A stretch of DNA of 64,000 nucleotides, from NCBI GenBank assembly GCA_003719395.1, contig RHMC01000018.1:1-64000 (forward strand), read 5' to 3'. The notes beneath the pieces are model-generated. The model was given only the letters and a program-made list of their open reading frames with translations, was not told where the DNA came from and made no database searches. A program made the position numbers and the translations under genes. Source of the DNA: Streptomyces altiplanensis (lineage in GTDB: Bacteria; Actinomycetota; Actinomycetes; Streptomycetales; Streptomycetaceae). Positions within the stretch are counted from its first letter, which is position 1, and the number at the start of each line of letters is the position of its first letter. Positions 17,675-26,263 of the stretch are shown here, one piece after another.

Positions 17675-19132
17675 TCACTGGCCGCCCGGCACCGTGTCCT
17701 CGAAGGCCGTCCCTGCTGCCCGGAACGCGGCGACCCGGGCGGTGACCTGCGCCGGAGTCAGCGTCCGGTCCTTGACATGGAGCACGTAGTCGACCTTCTG
17801 GTCGTAGGCGCGCGGTGTGGTGCCGGTCTGCCCCGCGAGGTCGATGAGCCACTGGTTGAAGTTGATGGACATCGGCCGCTCGGGCAGATAGCGGGCGTCA
17901 TGACGGCCGAATTCCTGCCCGTCGACGTGGTAGGTGATGTTGCTGTCGTCGATGGTGACGACGAGGTCGTGCCAGCCCGTGTAGCTCGTGCGGACCTCGG
18001 AGTGCTGGTTGACCGCCTCCCAGGGGTCGGGCCGGTAGGTCTCCCACGAGGTGGTGTAGAGGATGTTGCCCGGCTCGCCCCAGCCGCCGTTGGGGAGGTA
18101 CTCGAAGTCGTACTCGGCGTAGTCGTCCGCCATCGGGGCCTTGAGGTCGTTGATGGTGAAGAACGTCTGCACGAGACGGTCGCCGTCGGGGCCCGACTTC
18201 GGGGCGTCGGAGAACTTCACCCGCGCCGCGTAGGTACCGTTCTTGAACTTCGTGGCTTTGGTGAGGACTTCGGTGTGCTTCGTCGACTCTGCAGTGCCGG
18301 CCGTCGAAGTCTCCAGGTTCATGATGGAGTTGGTCCCCTCCTTGACGAAGGTGACGTTCTGCGCCGCCCAGGTCGCGCCCGGCACCCCGGGGCCGCCCGA
18401 GTTGGAGCGCACGCTCCAGCCGTGGGCTCCGATCGCCGGATCGGTGTGCGAGGTGTAGTCGAAGTCGTCGAAGAGCGTGGCGCCGTCGGCCGGCGGATCG
18501 GTCGGGCCGGGGCCGGGGCCCGGGTCGTTGCCCTCGGGCGCCGTTCCCCACACCGGCGTGCCACCGACACTGGCGGTGACCTTGGACCAGTTCCCGTACG
18601 CCGTCTGGGCGGGGCCGAAGGAGTAGTCGTCGCTCTGGTTCAGCGGCTGCCAGTCGGAGCGGTGGAAGCGCAGCTGCATGTCGCCGGTGTCCGCGCCGGG
18701 CGCGAGGGTTCCGGCACCAGCGGTGAAGCCGATCTCCAGGTAGCGGTCGGCGGTGGCGGTCGGCTTGGCGAGGGTGCCGAAGGTGCCGGTGATGTTCCCG
18801 CAGCCCTTGACCGCCCAGGAGCAGGCGAAGGTGTACGAGGCGCCGGCGTCGGCCTTGAAGTAGTAGCGGATCTTGACCTGGCTGAGGGAGACCGGGGCGC
18901 TGCCGGTGTTGACGGCCTTGAACCAGGGTTCGGCCTGGTCGCTCCCGGTGGCGCTCTGCCGGTACTGGACCGCCAGCGACTCGTCCGCCGCGGCGGCGGG
19001 GCCCGCCGACAGAGTGGCGCAGCCCAGGGCGGCCACGAGGGCGGCGGCCAGGGCCGCGCGTGCCCGTGTGGTGCGCGCTCTCCTGCCGGTGCTGGTACCG
19101 CTGCCGTCTGTGCTGATGCTGATGCTGGTCAC
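17675..19132 (-). CDS. secreted CBM3-GH16 glycoside hydrolase
   Basis: 485 aa. The GTG at 19132 overlaps the GH20 stop by 4 bp (GTGA), so translation is coupled; AAAGGAA lies upstream. A signal peptide (RRARTTRARAALAAALVAAL, cleavage near residue 49) precedes a CBM3-like module at about 52-200, a Gly-Pro linker and a GH16/concanavalin-fold domain from about 217. The GH16 catalytic motif reads EYDFE at 340-344. GH16 enzymes cut beta-1,3/1,4-glucans, agars or xyloglucans; substrate here unproven. Last gene of a sugar-uptake operon otherwise built for chitooligosaccharides, an uncommon pairing. Confidence 0.82.
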   Translation of the reverse strand: MTSISISTDGSGTSTGRRARTTRARAALAAALVAALGCATLSAGPAAAADESLAVQYRQSATGSDQAEPWFKAVNTGSAPVSLSQVKIRYYFKADAGASYTFACSWAVKGCGNITGTFGTLAKPTATADRYLEIGFTAGAGTLAPGADTGDMQLRFHRSDWQPLNQSDDYSFGPAQTAYGNWSKVTASVGGTPVWGTAPEGNDPGPGPGPTDPPADGATLFDDFDYTSHTDPAIGAHGWSVRSNSGGPGVPGATWAAQNVTFVKEGTNSIMNLETSTAGTAESTKHTEVLTKATKFKNGTYAARVKFSDAPKSGPDGDRLVQTFFTINDLKAPMADDYAEYDFEYLPNGGWGEPGNILYTTSWETYRPDPWEAVNQHSEVRTSYTGWHDLVVTIDDSNITYHVDGQEFGRHDARYLPERPMSINFNQWLIDLAGQTGTTPRAYDQKVDYVLHVKDRTLTPAQVTARVAAFRAAGTAFEDTVPGGQ

Positions 19133-20649
19133 CTGATGTTCCTTTCGGGACGAAGACGGATGCTGGAGGGGCGGCCCGCCACCTTCAGGGCGTCGAGCCG
19201 GGCGCTGTGGTGGTGCAGTCGTGCCTGGAACCCGGGCCAGTCGTGGCCGCCCGACCACGCGGTGTCGGCCAGTGCGCACAGCCGGGGGAAGGCGAGGTAT
19301 TCGGCGTGCGCGGGAGTGGGGACGTACTCCGTCCACAGCTGGGCCTGGGTGCCGAGCACCCGGGCCGCGGCCGCCGGTTCCCAGTGGGCGGGTGCGGGGT
19401 CGGTCTCGTCGACGGTCCGCAGGCCGACCACCTCGCCGGGCTGGCCGGGCGGCTCCTCCGGGAGCGCGGACTGCGGGTAGTCGAGGTACGTGGAGCGGTA
19501 GGGGGCCATGATCACGTCCTGGCCGCGGCGGGCGGCGGCCAGTCCGTGGTCGCCCTCGCGCCAGGCCAGGGCCGTGAAAGCGGCCGGCAGGTCGTCTCCG
19601 GTGGCGGTCCAGCCCAGTGGCCGGCGCCCGCGCGCGCCCAGGAAGGCGCCGATGCGCTCCATGAACCAGCCGTGCAGGGCTTCGGGTCCGGCCAGCCCTT
19701 CCGCGGCGACGCGCGCCAGGGCGGCGGGCGCGTGGTGCCACTCGGTGGCCGGGCACTCCTCGCCGCCGATGTGGACGTACGGCGAGGGGAAGGTTTCCAT
19801 GACCTCGTCCAGTACGCTGCGGCAGAAGCCGAGGACCTCGTCGTGGACGCCCAGGACGGTGTCGCACACCCCCCAGCGGTTCCACACCTCCAGTCGCCGC
19901 TCGGGCCGGTTGCCCAGGTGCGGGTAGGCCGCGAGGGCGGCGCGCACGTGACCGGGCATCTCGATCTCCGGTACGACGGTGACTCCCCGGTCGGCGGCGT
20001 ACGCCACCAGGGCGCTCAGCTCCTCGCGGGTGTACGCGCCGCCGTGCGGCACCCCTCCCACCTCGGTGAGCCTGGGGTACGCGGCGACGGGCATCCGCCA
20101 GCCCTGGTCGTCGGTCAGGTGCAGGTGCAGCACGTTGAGTTTGTGCAGGGCCAGCAGGTCGGTGAAGCGCCGCAGGAACGAAACGGGCTGGAAGCGGCGG
20201 GCCACGTCGAGCATCGCGCCGCGCCAGGCGAACCGGGGCACGTCCGTGATCTGTACGCACGGTACGGACCACCGTGTGCCGCGTACCGGTCCGGCCGACA
20301 GCGCGGCGGACGGCAGGAGCTGCCGGACGGTCTGGACGCCGTGCAGCAGTCCTTCGGGCCGGGCGGCGCCGCAGCAGGACCGCGTCGCCGCCGACGGTGA
20401 GCCCGTATCCCTGCGTGCCGAGACCGGTGAGTCCGGGGTCGAGGAGGAGAACGACCCGGCCGTCCGCGGCGAGGGGCAGCGGGCAGGCCGGTCGCCGGGG
20501 CCAGCAGGGTGCGCAGCAGCGCGGCCGCCGGTTCGGCGCCGGGGGGCGGCGCGGATCGCCGTGGTGTCGTCGAAGGTGAACCAGCCCTGGGTCAGGCTGA
20601 GTTGCGAGGGCGTCGGGACAAGGCCGAGGCGGGGGCGCGGCAGGGACAC
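19129..20649 (-). CDS. GH20 beta-N-acetylhexosaminidase (two compensating shifts)
   Basis: About 506 aa, cytoplasmic (no signal peptide). The GTG at 20649 (VSLPRPRLGLVPTPSQLSLT) follows AGGAG, 8 bp after the permease stop. Between about 20370 and 20550 the sequence reads sensibly only in a neighbouring frame, so two compensating indels are present. The GH20 barrel is clear: FAWRGAMLDVARRFQPVSFL, HLHLTDDQGWRMP, VVPEIEMPGHVRAALAAYPH and YVHIGGEECPATEW. The usual catalytic Asp-Glu pair reads Glu-Glu here. It matches DasD in position behind a DasABC-type importer and would release GlcNAc from imported oligomers. Confidence 0.85.
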   Translation of the reverse strand: MSLPRPRLGLVPTPSQLSLTQGWFTFDDTTAIRAAPRRRTGGRAAAHPAGPGDRPARCPSPRTAGSFSSSTPDSPVSARRDTGSPSAATRSCCGAARPEGLLHGVQTVRQLLPSAALSAGPVRGTRWSVPCVQITDVPRFAWRGAMLDVARRFQPVSFLRRFTDLLALHKLNVLHLHLTDDQGWRMPVAAYPRLTEVGGVPHGGAYTREELSALVAYAADRGVTVVPEIEMPGHVRAALAAYPHLGNRPERRLEVWNRWGVCDTVLGVHDEVLGFCRSVLDEVMETFPSPYVHIGGEECPATEWHHAPAALARVAAEGLAGPEALHGWFMERIGAFLGARGRRPLGWTATGDDLPAAFTALAWREGDHGLAAARRGQDVIMAPYRSTYLDYPQSALPEEPPGQPGEVVGLRTVDETDPAPAHWEPAAAARVLGTQAQLWTEYVPTPAHAEYLAFPRLCALADTAWSGGHDWPGFQARLHHHSARLDALKVAGRPSSIRLRPERNIR

Positions 20650-20657
20650 GGTGTCTC

Positions 20658-21509
20658 CTATCCCTTGACCGCGCCGCCGGTCATCCCGGCGGCGACCCGG
20701 CGCTGGAGCACCAGGAAGAGGATGAGGACGGGCAGGGCGAAGAGCGTGGAGGCGGCCATGGTGGCGCCCCAGTCGGTGCCGAAGACGTTCGAGAACGAGG
20801 AGAGCCAGACCGGGAGGGTGCGGTCGTCCTGGTTCTTGATGATCAGCATGTTGGCGAAGGCGAACTCGTTCCAGGCGGTGATGAAGCCGAAGAGCGAGGT
20901 GGCGAGCAGTCCGGGCGCGAGGAGGGGGAAGGTGACCCTCCGGAACGCGGCGGTGCGGGTGCAGCCGTCCACCTGGGCGGCCTCCTCCAGTTCCACGGGG
21001 ATCGCCGTGAGGAAGCCGCGCAGGGTCACGATGGTGAACGGCAGGGTGATCATGAAGTAGACGAGGGTGAGGGTGGCGAGCCTGTCGAGCATGCCGGTGT
21101 CGCGGGCGATGACGTACATCGGGATCAGCAGCGCCTCCCAGGGGGCGACCTGCGCGAGGAAGACCATCAGGACGAAGCCGCGGCGGCCTTTCCAGCGCAG
21201 CCTGGCCACCGCGAAGGCCGAGCCGAGGGCCACCGCCAGGGCCAGCAGCACACAACCGGCCGTGACGATGAGGCTGTTGCGCCAGAAGGACCAGAAGCCG
21301 TCGGCGTTCACCGCTGCGGAGAAGTGTTCCAGCGTCAGCGCGGTGGGCAGGAACACGGGAGTCTCGGCCTGGATGTCCGCGGTGGGCTTGAGGGCGGTGA
21401 GGACCATCCAGTACACGGGGAAGACGCAGAGCGCGAAGACGATGAGCGCGCCCGTGTTCAGGGGCAGTCTGCGCAGTACTGCGGAGGCGGACGTGGGGAC
21501 AGGTCTCAC
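20658..21509 (-). CDS. sugar ABC permease, DasC/MalG type
   Basis: 283 aa, six predicted membrane helices. The GTG at 21509 overlaps the preceding permease stop by 4 bp. Hallmarks: FPVYWMVLTALKPTADIQAE near the N-terminus and the EAA loop VELEEAAQVDGCTRTAAFRR that docks the ATPase. No ATPase gene is in the operon; the family typically borrows a shared MsiK-like ATPase encoded elsewhere. Second permease of the das-like chitooligosaccharide importer. Confidence 0.9.
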   Translation of the reverse strand: MRPVPTSASAVLRRLPLNTGALIVFALCVFPVYWMVLTALKPTADIQAETPVFLPTALTLEHFSAAVNADGFWSFWRNSLIVTAGCVLLALAVALGSAFAVARLRWKGRRGFVLMVFLAQVAPWEALLIPMYVIARDTGMLDRLATLTLVYFMITLPFTIVTLRGFLTAIPVELEEAAQVDGCTRTAAFRRVTFPLLAPGLLATSLFGFITAWNEFAFANMLIIKNQDDRTLPVWLSSFSNVFGTDWGATMAASTLFALPVLILFLVLQRRVAAGMTGGAVKG

Positions 21510-22398
21510 AGCTCGGCCTCCTGCCGGAACATCTGACGGAAGTAGAGGATCAGCGCGGCGACCAGGATGAGTACGGTGAGGGTCGCCGCGGCCGCTCCGA
21601 GGTCGTAGCGGTGCAGCGACTGCGCCACTTGGTAGGAGTAGACCGGCAGGGTGGTGGTCGCTCCGCCGGGCCCGCCCTTGGTGACGGCCCAGATCTGGGC
21701 GAAGCACCGGAAGACCCAGATGACTTCGAGGCTCAGGACCAGACCGAAGACGGGCCCCAGGACGGGCAGGGTGATGGAGCGGAAGATCCGCCAGCCGCCG
21801 GCGCCGTCGATGCGGGCGGATTCGAAGAGTTCGGTGGGGACCGTGGTCAGCGCGGAGTGCAGGGTGATGGCGGCGAACGGCACGGACTGCCATACGACGA
21901 GCAGGACCAGGACGGTGAAGGCCGCCGGTCCGTGCGCCAGCCAGGAGTAGTTCTCGAAGGAGTCGAACCCGAGCCGGACCAGCAGCCAGTTGACCACTCC
22001 CAGGCGGGAGGAGAAGAGCCACTGGAAGACGGTGGTCGTGGCGATGACGGGGCTGGCCCAGGCGAGCACCAGTCCGCTCAGGACCAGGGTCCGCATCCGC
22101 CTGCCCAGTCCCTGGAGCATCAGCGCGACGGCCGTGCCGATCACCATGATGAGGACGACGTTGACCGCGGTCCATCCCAGCGTGCGGCGGACCACCTGCC
22201 AGAACTCGTCGTCGCGCAGGATCTCCTGGTAGTTCTCCAGGCCGGCGAAGCCCGCGTCTCCCCGGATCAGTTCCGCCATCCCGTAGTGCTGGAAGGAGAT
22301 CAGCAGGTTGCGGGCGAAGGGGTAGGCGAGCAGGAGGACGACGCCGATGACGGCGGGCGCGATGAGCAGATAGGGCCAAGGGCTCCGGGACGCCTCAT
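21506..22398 (-). CDS. sugar ABC permease, DasB/MalF type (frame broken at N-terminus)
   Basis: About 297 aa. The ATG at 22398 has GGGGAAGAG before it, but after MRRPGA the frame must change near 22380 to reach the first helix (WPYLLIAPAVIGVVLLLAYP). The rest is open: FQHYGMAELIRGDAGFAGLE, and the EAA loop TELFESARIDGAGGWRIFRS. It pairs with the DasC-type permease; overlapping start and stop codons support one operon. A start at 22279 would omit the first membrane helix. Confidence 0.85.
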
Positions 22399-22423
22399 GA
22401 TCTCTTCCCCGGCCGGGCCCCGC

Positions 22424-23680
22424 TCATGGGCCGAGGGTCTTGCTGATGGCGTCCGAGGCGCCCTTCGCGGCCTTCTGCGGGTCGCTTCCGGTCAGCACGG
22501 CGGTCATGTACTGCTTGATCGGGTTGGTGGCCTCGACGGCGGCCCACTGCGGGGAGTTGGGCGTGGCACGTCCCTGCGCGGCCGCGGCGGCCATGGCGGC
22601 GGTCCCCTCGTTGTCCTCGATGACCCCGGCCAGCGACGTCCTGTTGGGGACGTAGCTCATGGTCCTGGCCAGATCCGTCTGCCACTTCTCCCCGGTGAGC
22701 GACTTGACCACCTGGTACGCCGCGTCCTGGCGGGCGGAGGCGGCGGGGATGATCAGGTCGGAGCCACCGGTGAAGGTCGCTCCGGGCCTGCTCGCCGCCT
22801 TGCCGGGGATCGGGAAGAAACCGAGTTTCCCCGCCAGGGCCGGGTTGGCCTGTTCCACGATCTTCGCACCGCCGGGGACTGAGATGATCTGGGCGACGTC
22901 GCCCTTGGCGAAGACTTCCGCCTGCGGCGGCTTGGCCTCGTCGGAGTCCTCCGGGCCCTTGCCCAGCGCCTGGAGCCGCTGGTAGAAGTCCATGCCTCTG
23001 AGTGCCTCGGGGCTGTCGAGCGCTCCCTTCCAACTGCCGCCGCTCTCCTGGGCGAGCTCGCCGCCCTCCTCCCAGATGAAGCCGGCGAGGGTGTACCAGT
23101 TCTGTCCGGGGAGGTAGATGCCCTGTGTCCTGCCCTGGTTGAGCTCTGCGGTGATCCGCAGCCACTCGTCACGGGTCCTCGGCGGGGAGGTGATGCCCGC
23201 CTTCCTGAAAAGATCCTTGTTGTAGATCACGACGCGGTTGGCCGCGTACCAGGGGATGCCGTACTGCTTGCCGTCGACCTTCCCCGGCTCGGCAAGACCG
23301 GGCAGCCAGTCGCCGCCCCGCAGGTCCCCCGTCCTGTCACTGAGGTCGAGCACTCCGCCGCTCTGTGCGTACTGCGCGACCTGGGTGTTGCCCACCTCGA
23401 TGACGTCCGGGGCGTCCTTGCTCGCGAGCGCGGCGGTGATCTTCTCACCGATGCCGTCCCACTCCTGTATCTGGATGTCGAGGTCGGTGTCCTTGTGCCG
23501 CTGCTCGAAGTCCTTCTCGAATCGCTGGAGATACGCGTCGGAGACGCTGTCCTTCATGATCCATACGGTGAGCCTGCCGGGGCCGGCCGCCGCGTCGGAG
23601 CCGGACGACGAGGTGCTGCAGGCGGTGAGCGCGGTAGTGGCTGCGAGAGCTGAGGCAGCGGCGATGAAGCGGATCTTCAC
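22424..23680 (-). CDS. sugar-binding lipoprotein, DasA-like
   Basis: 418 aa. The GTG at 23680 follows GAGGTG. Lipobox TALTAC, so the mature protein is a membrane-anchored extracellular solute-binding protein (family 1). Features shared with the chitobiose-binding DasA: LTVWIMKDSVSDAYLQRFEK, VIEVGNTQVAQYAQSGGVLD, GIPWYAANRVVIYNKDLFRK and WAAVEATNPIKQYMTAVL. First gene of the operon, behind the palindrome at 23706-23719 and divergent from the GntR gene. Ligand inferred to be a chitooligosaccharide from homology and the GH20 neighbour. Confidence 0.88.
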   Translation of the reverse strand: MKIRFIAAASALAATTALTACSTSSSGSDAAAGPGRLTVWIMKDSVSDAYLQRFEKDFEQRHKDTDLDIQIQEWDGIGEKITAALASKDAPDVIEVGNTQVAQYAQSGGVLDLSDRTGDLRGGDWLPGLAEPGKVDGKQYGIPWYAANRVVIYNKDLFRKAGITSPPRTRDEWLRITAELNQGRTQGIYLPGQNWYTLAGFIWEEGGELAQESGGSWKGALDSPEALRGMDFYQRLQALGKGPEDSDEAKPPQAEVFAKGDVAQIISVPGGAKIVEQANPALAGKLGFFPIPGKAASRPGATFTGGSDLIIPAASARQDAAYQVVKSLTGEKWQTDLARTMSYVPNRTSLAGVIEDNEGTAAMAAAAAQGRATPNSPQWAAVEATNPIKQYMTAVLTGSDPQKAAKGASDAISKTLGP

Positions 23681-23705
23681 GGGGTCACCTCGAAAGAGAA
23701 TTGAC

Positions 23706-23719
23706 CAGTTGGCCAACTG
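23706..23719. promoter_or_regulatory. operator palindrome of the das-like operon
   Basis: CAGTTGGCCAACTG, a perfect 14-bp palindrome 26 bp upstream of the binding-protein start. It does not match the DasR dre consensus (ACTGGTCTAGACCACT), although an ACCAGTT half resembles it. Probable site for the divergent GntR regulator. Confidence 0.55.
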
Positions 23720-23828
23720 AACAACGATGTGGCTAGAAGGTGGCATAGACCAATGGGCGCGTCAACCCTACTGTATTCAAAGGCTGTTGAGGCATCCATG
23801 ACGCGTTCCTTCGATTGAACTAGCCTTT

Positions 23829-23842
23829 ACCACCAGACCAGT
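23829..23842. promoter_or_regulatory. dre-like half site before the GntR gene
   Basis: On the minus strand ACTGGTCTGGTGGT: the first eight bases equal one arm of the DasR site, the second arm is altered. It lies 30 bp upstream of the GntR ATG, a position suited to autoregulation or control by the true DasR. Confidence 0.4.
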
Positions 23843-23872
23843 CATCGACGACAGAGCAGAGAGGTCAGGTCC

Positions 23873-24699
23873 ATGGAGAACAGCTCCTCAGGTGCCGTAC
23901 TGAAGCGGGAGCGGGTCCGGGAATTCCTCCTCGGGCTGATCGAGTCACGCCGGCCCGGCGACGCCATCCCCTCGGAGCGCACTCTCAGCGCCGAACTGGG
24001 CGTCTCCCGCCCCACCCTGCGCGCCGCCGTGGACGAACTCGTCGCCACCGGGCAGCTCGTACGCGAACACGGCCGCGGCATGTTCGTCGCCCCCGCCAAG
24101 ATCACCCAGGAACTCGTCTCCGGCGACGCCGCGATGGCCGTGCCCCGCGCGGCGGGCACCTGGTCCAGCAGGCTGCTGAAGCTCGACACCATCCGTGCGG
24201 GCGCCGCATCGGCCGCAAGCTGCGCGTCTCCCCCGCGGCCGAGGTGGTCTACATCGCCCGGCTGCGGCTGGTCGACGGGACGCCGATGGCCATCGAGCAC
24301 CTCCACATCCCCGCCGAACTGGTCCCCTCCCTCAGCCCGCAGGAACTGGAGGCGGGCGATCTGTACGACCACTTGCGGGAGCAGCACCAGGTGTACGTCG
24401 ACCAGGCGGTGCAGTCGATCGAGCCGACCGTCGTCAACGAGGCCGAGGCCGCCGTGCTCGACGTTCCGGTGCTCTCCCCGGCCCTGCTGGTGGAACGCCT
24501 CACCACCGACACCGCGGGCCATCCCGTCGAGTACGTCCACTCGGTCTACCGCGGCGACCGCTACCGCATCGTCTCCCGGCTCGCCCTCGGGACTTCCGCC
24601 CCGCGTCCACGTACCGAAGGGCACCACCCGGGCATTCCGCCCGGCGACTTCGCGCACGGCGACATCATCACGTCGTCGACGACGGGAGACGCGTACTGA
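23873..24699 (+). CDS. DasR-like GntR/HutC regulator (frame broken)
   Basis: About 275 aa. ATG at 23873 behind GAGAGGTCAGG. Winged helix at about 10-75 (IPSERTLSAELGVSRPTLRA), then a UTRA ligand domain. A missing base near 24201 moves the frame between DTIRAG and GRKLRVSPAAEVVYIARLRL. The UTRA part shares DasR features (DGTPMAIEHLHIPAEL, EYVHSVYRGDRYRIVSRL) with a 25-residue C-terminal extension. DasR responds to GlcN-6-phosphate; this paralogue probably controls the divergent importer. Operator sequence suggests different DNA specificity. Confidence 0.82.
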
Positions 24700-24868
24700 C
24701 CGGCGCGACGGGGGCCGGCCTTCGCGGGAGGGGCCGGGTTCCGCCATGACCCGAACGGGGCCAGTTGCGTGGGCTGTGCGAGGGACAAGGCGGCATGGCG
24801 TGTTTCCCGGCGACCACCCCGGGGTCTATATGAGCAGGTTCCCGTGAAACCAGGGCTGGAGTACGCAC

Positions 24869-25069
24869 ATGAGTTCTGTCGCCGGTGTGTGGCATTGCCT
24901 GTCCGACCATGCGAAGGGCCTGGAGCACGGCACACCGCGTCACATGGCGTTCGGGGACGAGACCGCCTGGAACACCGGCTCGATCCGGCGCCGCCCCCCG
25001 GACCCTCCCTGTCGTCCGGTGACGCCGACGATACCCATCGACCGCAGTCGCGGAGGGAAGCAGCCATGA
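24869..25069 (+). CDS. putative 66-aa leader ORF coupled to rppA
   Basis: ATG at 24869 with GGAG eight bases upstream; the TGA overlaps the rppA ATG (ATGA at 25066-25069), suggesting translational coupling. The product begins MSSVAGVWHCLSDHAKGLEH and has no recognisable family or membrane segment. It may be a real small protein or just a leader that sets rppA translation. Confidence 0.35.
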   Translation: MSSVAGVWHCLSDHAKGLEHGTPRHMAFGDETAWNTGSIRRRPPDPPCRPVTPTIPIDRSRGGKQP

Positions 25070-26235
25070 CCACCCTGTGCAGGCCGGCCATCGCCGTCCC
25101 TGACCACATCATCACTCTCGACGAAACACTGGAACTCGCCCGGCAGCTGCACTCCGGCCACGAGCAACTGGGCCTGGCCCTGCGGCTGATCGAGAACACC
25201 GGCGTACTCACCCGGCACATCGTCCAGCCGATCGCCGACACCCTGCGCCATCCGGGATTCGAGCAGCGCAACCTGCTGTACACCGCGGAGGCCAAGTCAC
25301 GCGTCCCCGACGTGGTCGAACGCGCGCTCGACCACGCCGAACTGAAGGCCCGGGACATCGATCTGCTGATCTACGTCTCGTGCACCGGGTTCATGATGCC
25401 CTCGATGACGGCATGGATGATCAATTCGCTCGGGTTCCGCTCCAACACCCGCCAGCTGCCCATCGCCCAGCTCGGGTGTGCGGCCGGCGGTGCCGCGATC
25501 AACCGGGCCCACGACTTCTGCCTCGCCTATCCGCAATCCAACGTACTCATCGTCGCCTGCGAGTTCTGCTCGCTGTGCTACCAGCCGACCGACCTGGGAG
25601 TGGGATCGCTGCTGTCCAACGGACTGTTCGGCGACGCCCTCGCCGCAGCCGTCGTACGCGGCGAGGGCGGCACGGGCGTGGCGCTGGAGCGCAACGGCTC
25701 GCACCTGGTCCCGGACACGGAGGACTGGATCTCCTACAGCGTCCGCGACACCGGCTTCCACTTCCTCCTGGACAAGCGGGTCCCGGGCACGATGGAGATG
25801 CTCGCGCCCGCACTGCGTACGCTCGCGGACCAGCATCTCTGGGACGTCTCCGACCTGGACTTCTACATCGTCCATGCCGGTGGTCCGCGCATCCTGGACG
25901 ACCTCTCCCACTTCCTGGACCTCCCGCCGGAGACCTTCAGGTTCAGCCGCGCGACGCTCACCGAGCGTGGAAACATCGCGAGCGCCGTCGTCTTCGACGC
26001 CCTCGACCGCCTCTTCGAGGAAGACCGGGTCGCCGGTTCCGGCACGGGTCTGATCGCCGGGTTCGGTCCCGGCATCACCGCCGAGATCGCCCTGGGCCGC
26101 TGGACGGGGACATCACCCGTCGTCGGCACGGCGGACGGGACGGCCGTCTTCCCCGAACGCGACGTACTGCCCTCCGGGCTCCGGCACGCCCCCGCCTCCG
26201 CTCGTCCGCCCGCCACTGCCCGGCCGGTGAGGTAG
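25066..26235 (+). CDS. rppA: type III polyketide synthase, THN synthase (RppA)
   Basis: 389 aa, homodimeric chalcone-synthase-fold enzyme that condenses five malonyl-CoA to 1,3,6,8-tetrahydroxynaphthalene, the precursor of flaviolin and melanin-like pigments. The ATG at 25066 follows GGAGGG. The catalytic triad is complete: Cys138 in AQLGCAAGGAAIN, His270 in YIVHAGGPRILDD and Asn303 in TERGNIASAV; CEFCSLCYQPTD also matches RppA. The C-terminus has a short basic tail. In many streptomycetes a P450 follows rppA; here the next gene is a convergent Dyp-type peroxidase, which could act on the phenolic product. Confidence 0.95.
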   Translation: MTTLCRPAIAVPDHIITLDETLELARQLHSGHEQLGLALRLIENTGVLTRHIVQPIADTLRHPGFEQRNLLYTAEAKSRVPDVVERALDHAELKARDIDLLIYVSCTGFMMPSMTAWMINSLGFRSNTRQLPIAQLGCAAGGAAINRAHDFCLAYPQSNVLIVACEFCSLCYQPTDLGVGSLLSNGLFGDALAAAVVRGEGGTGVALERNGSHLVPDTEDWISYSVRDTGFHFLLDKRVPGTMEMLAPALRTLADQHLWDVSDLDFYIVHAGGPRILDDLSHFLDLPPETFRFSRATLTERGNIASAVVFDALDRLFEEDRVAGSGTGLIAGFGPGITAEIALGRWTGTSPVVGTADGTAVFPERDVLPSGLRHAPASARPPATARPVR

Positions 26236-26263
26236 GGGCTCCGGTCACACGAACACGGGCGGG

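Noticed and set aside
17858..18110. Possible frame break in the GH16 gene
   Set aside because: The reading is continuous from 19132 to the stop at 17675 and the GH16 motif is in frame; this gene is intact.
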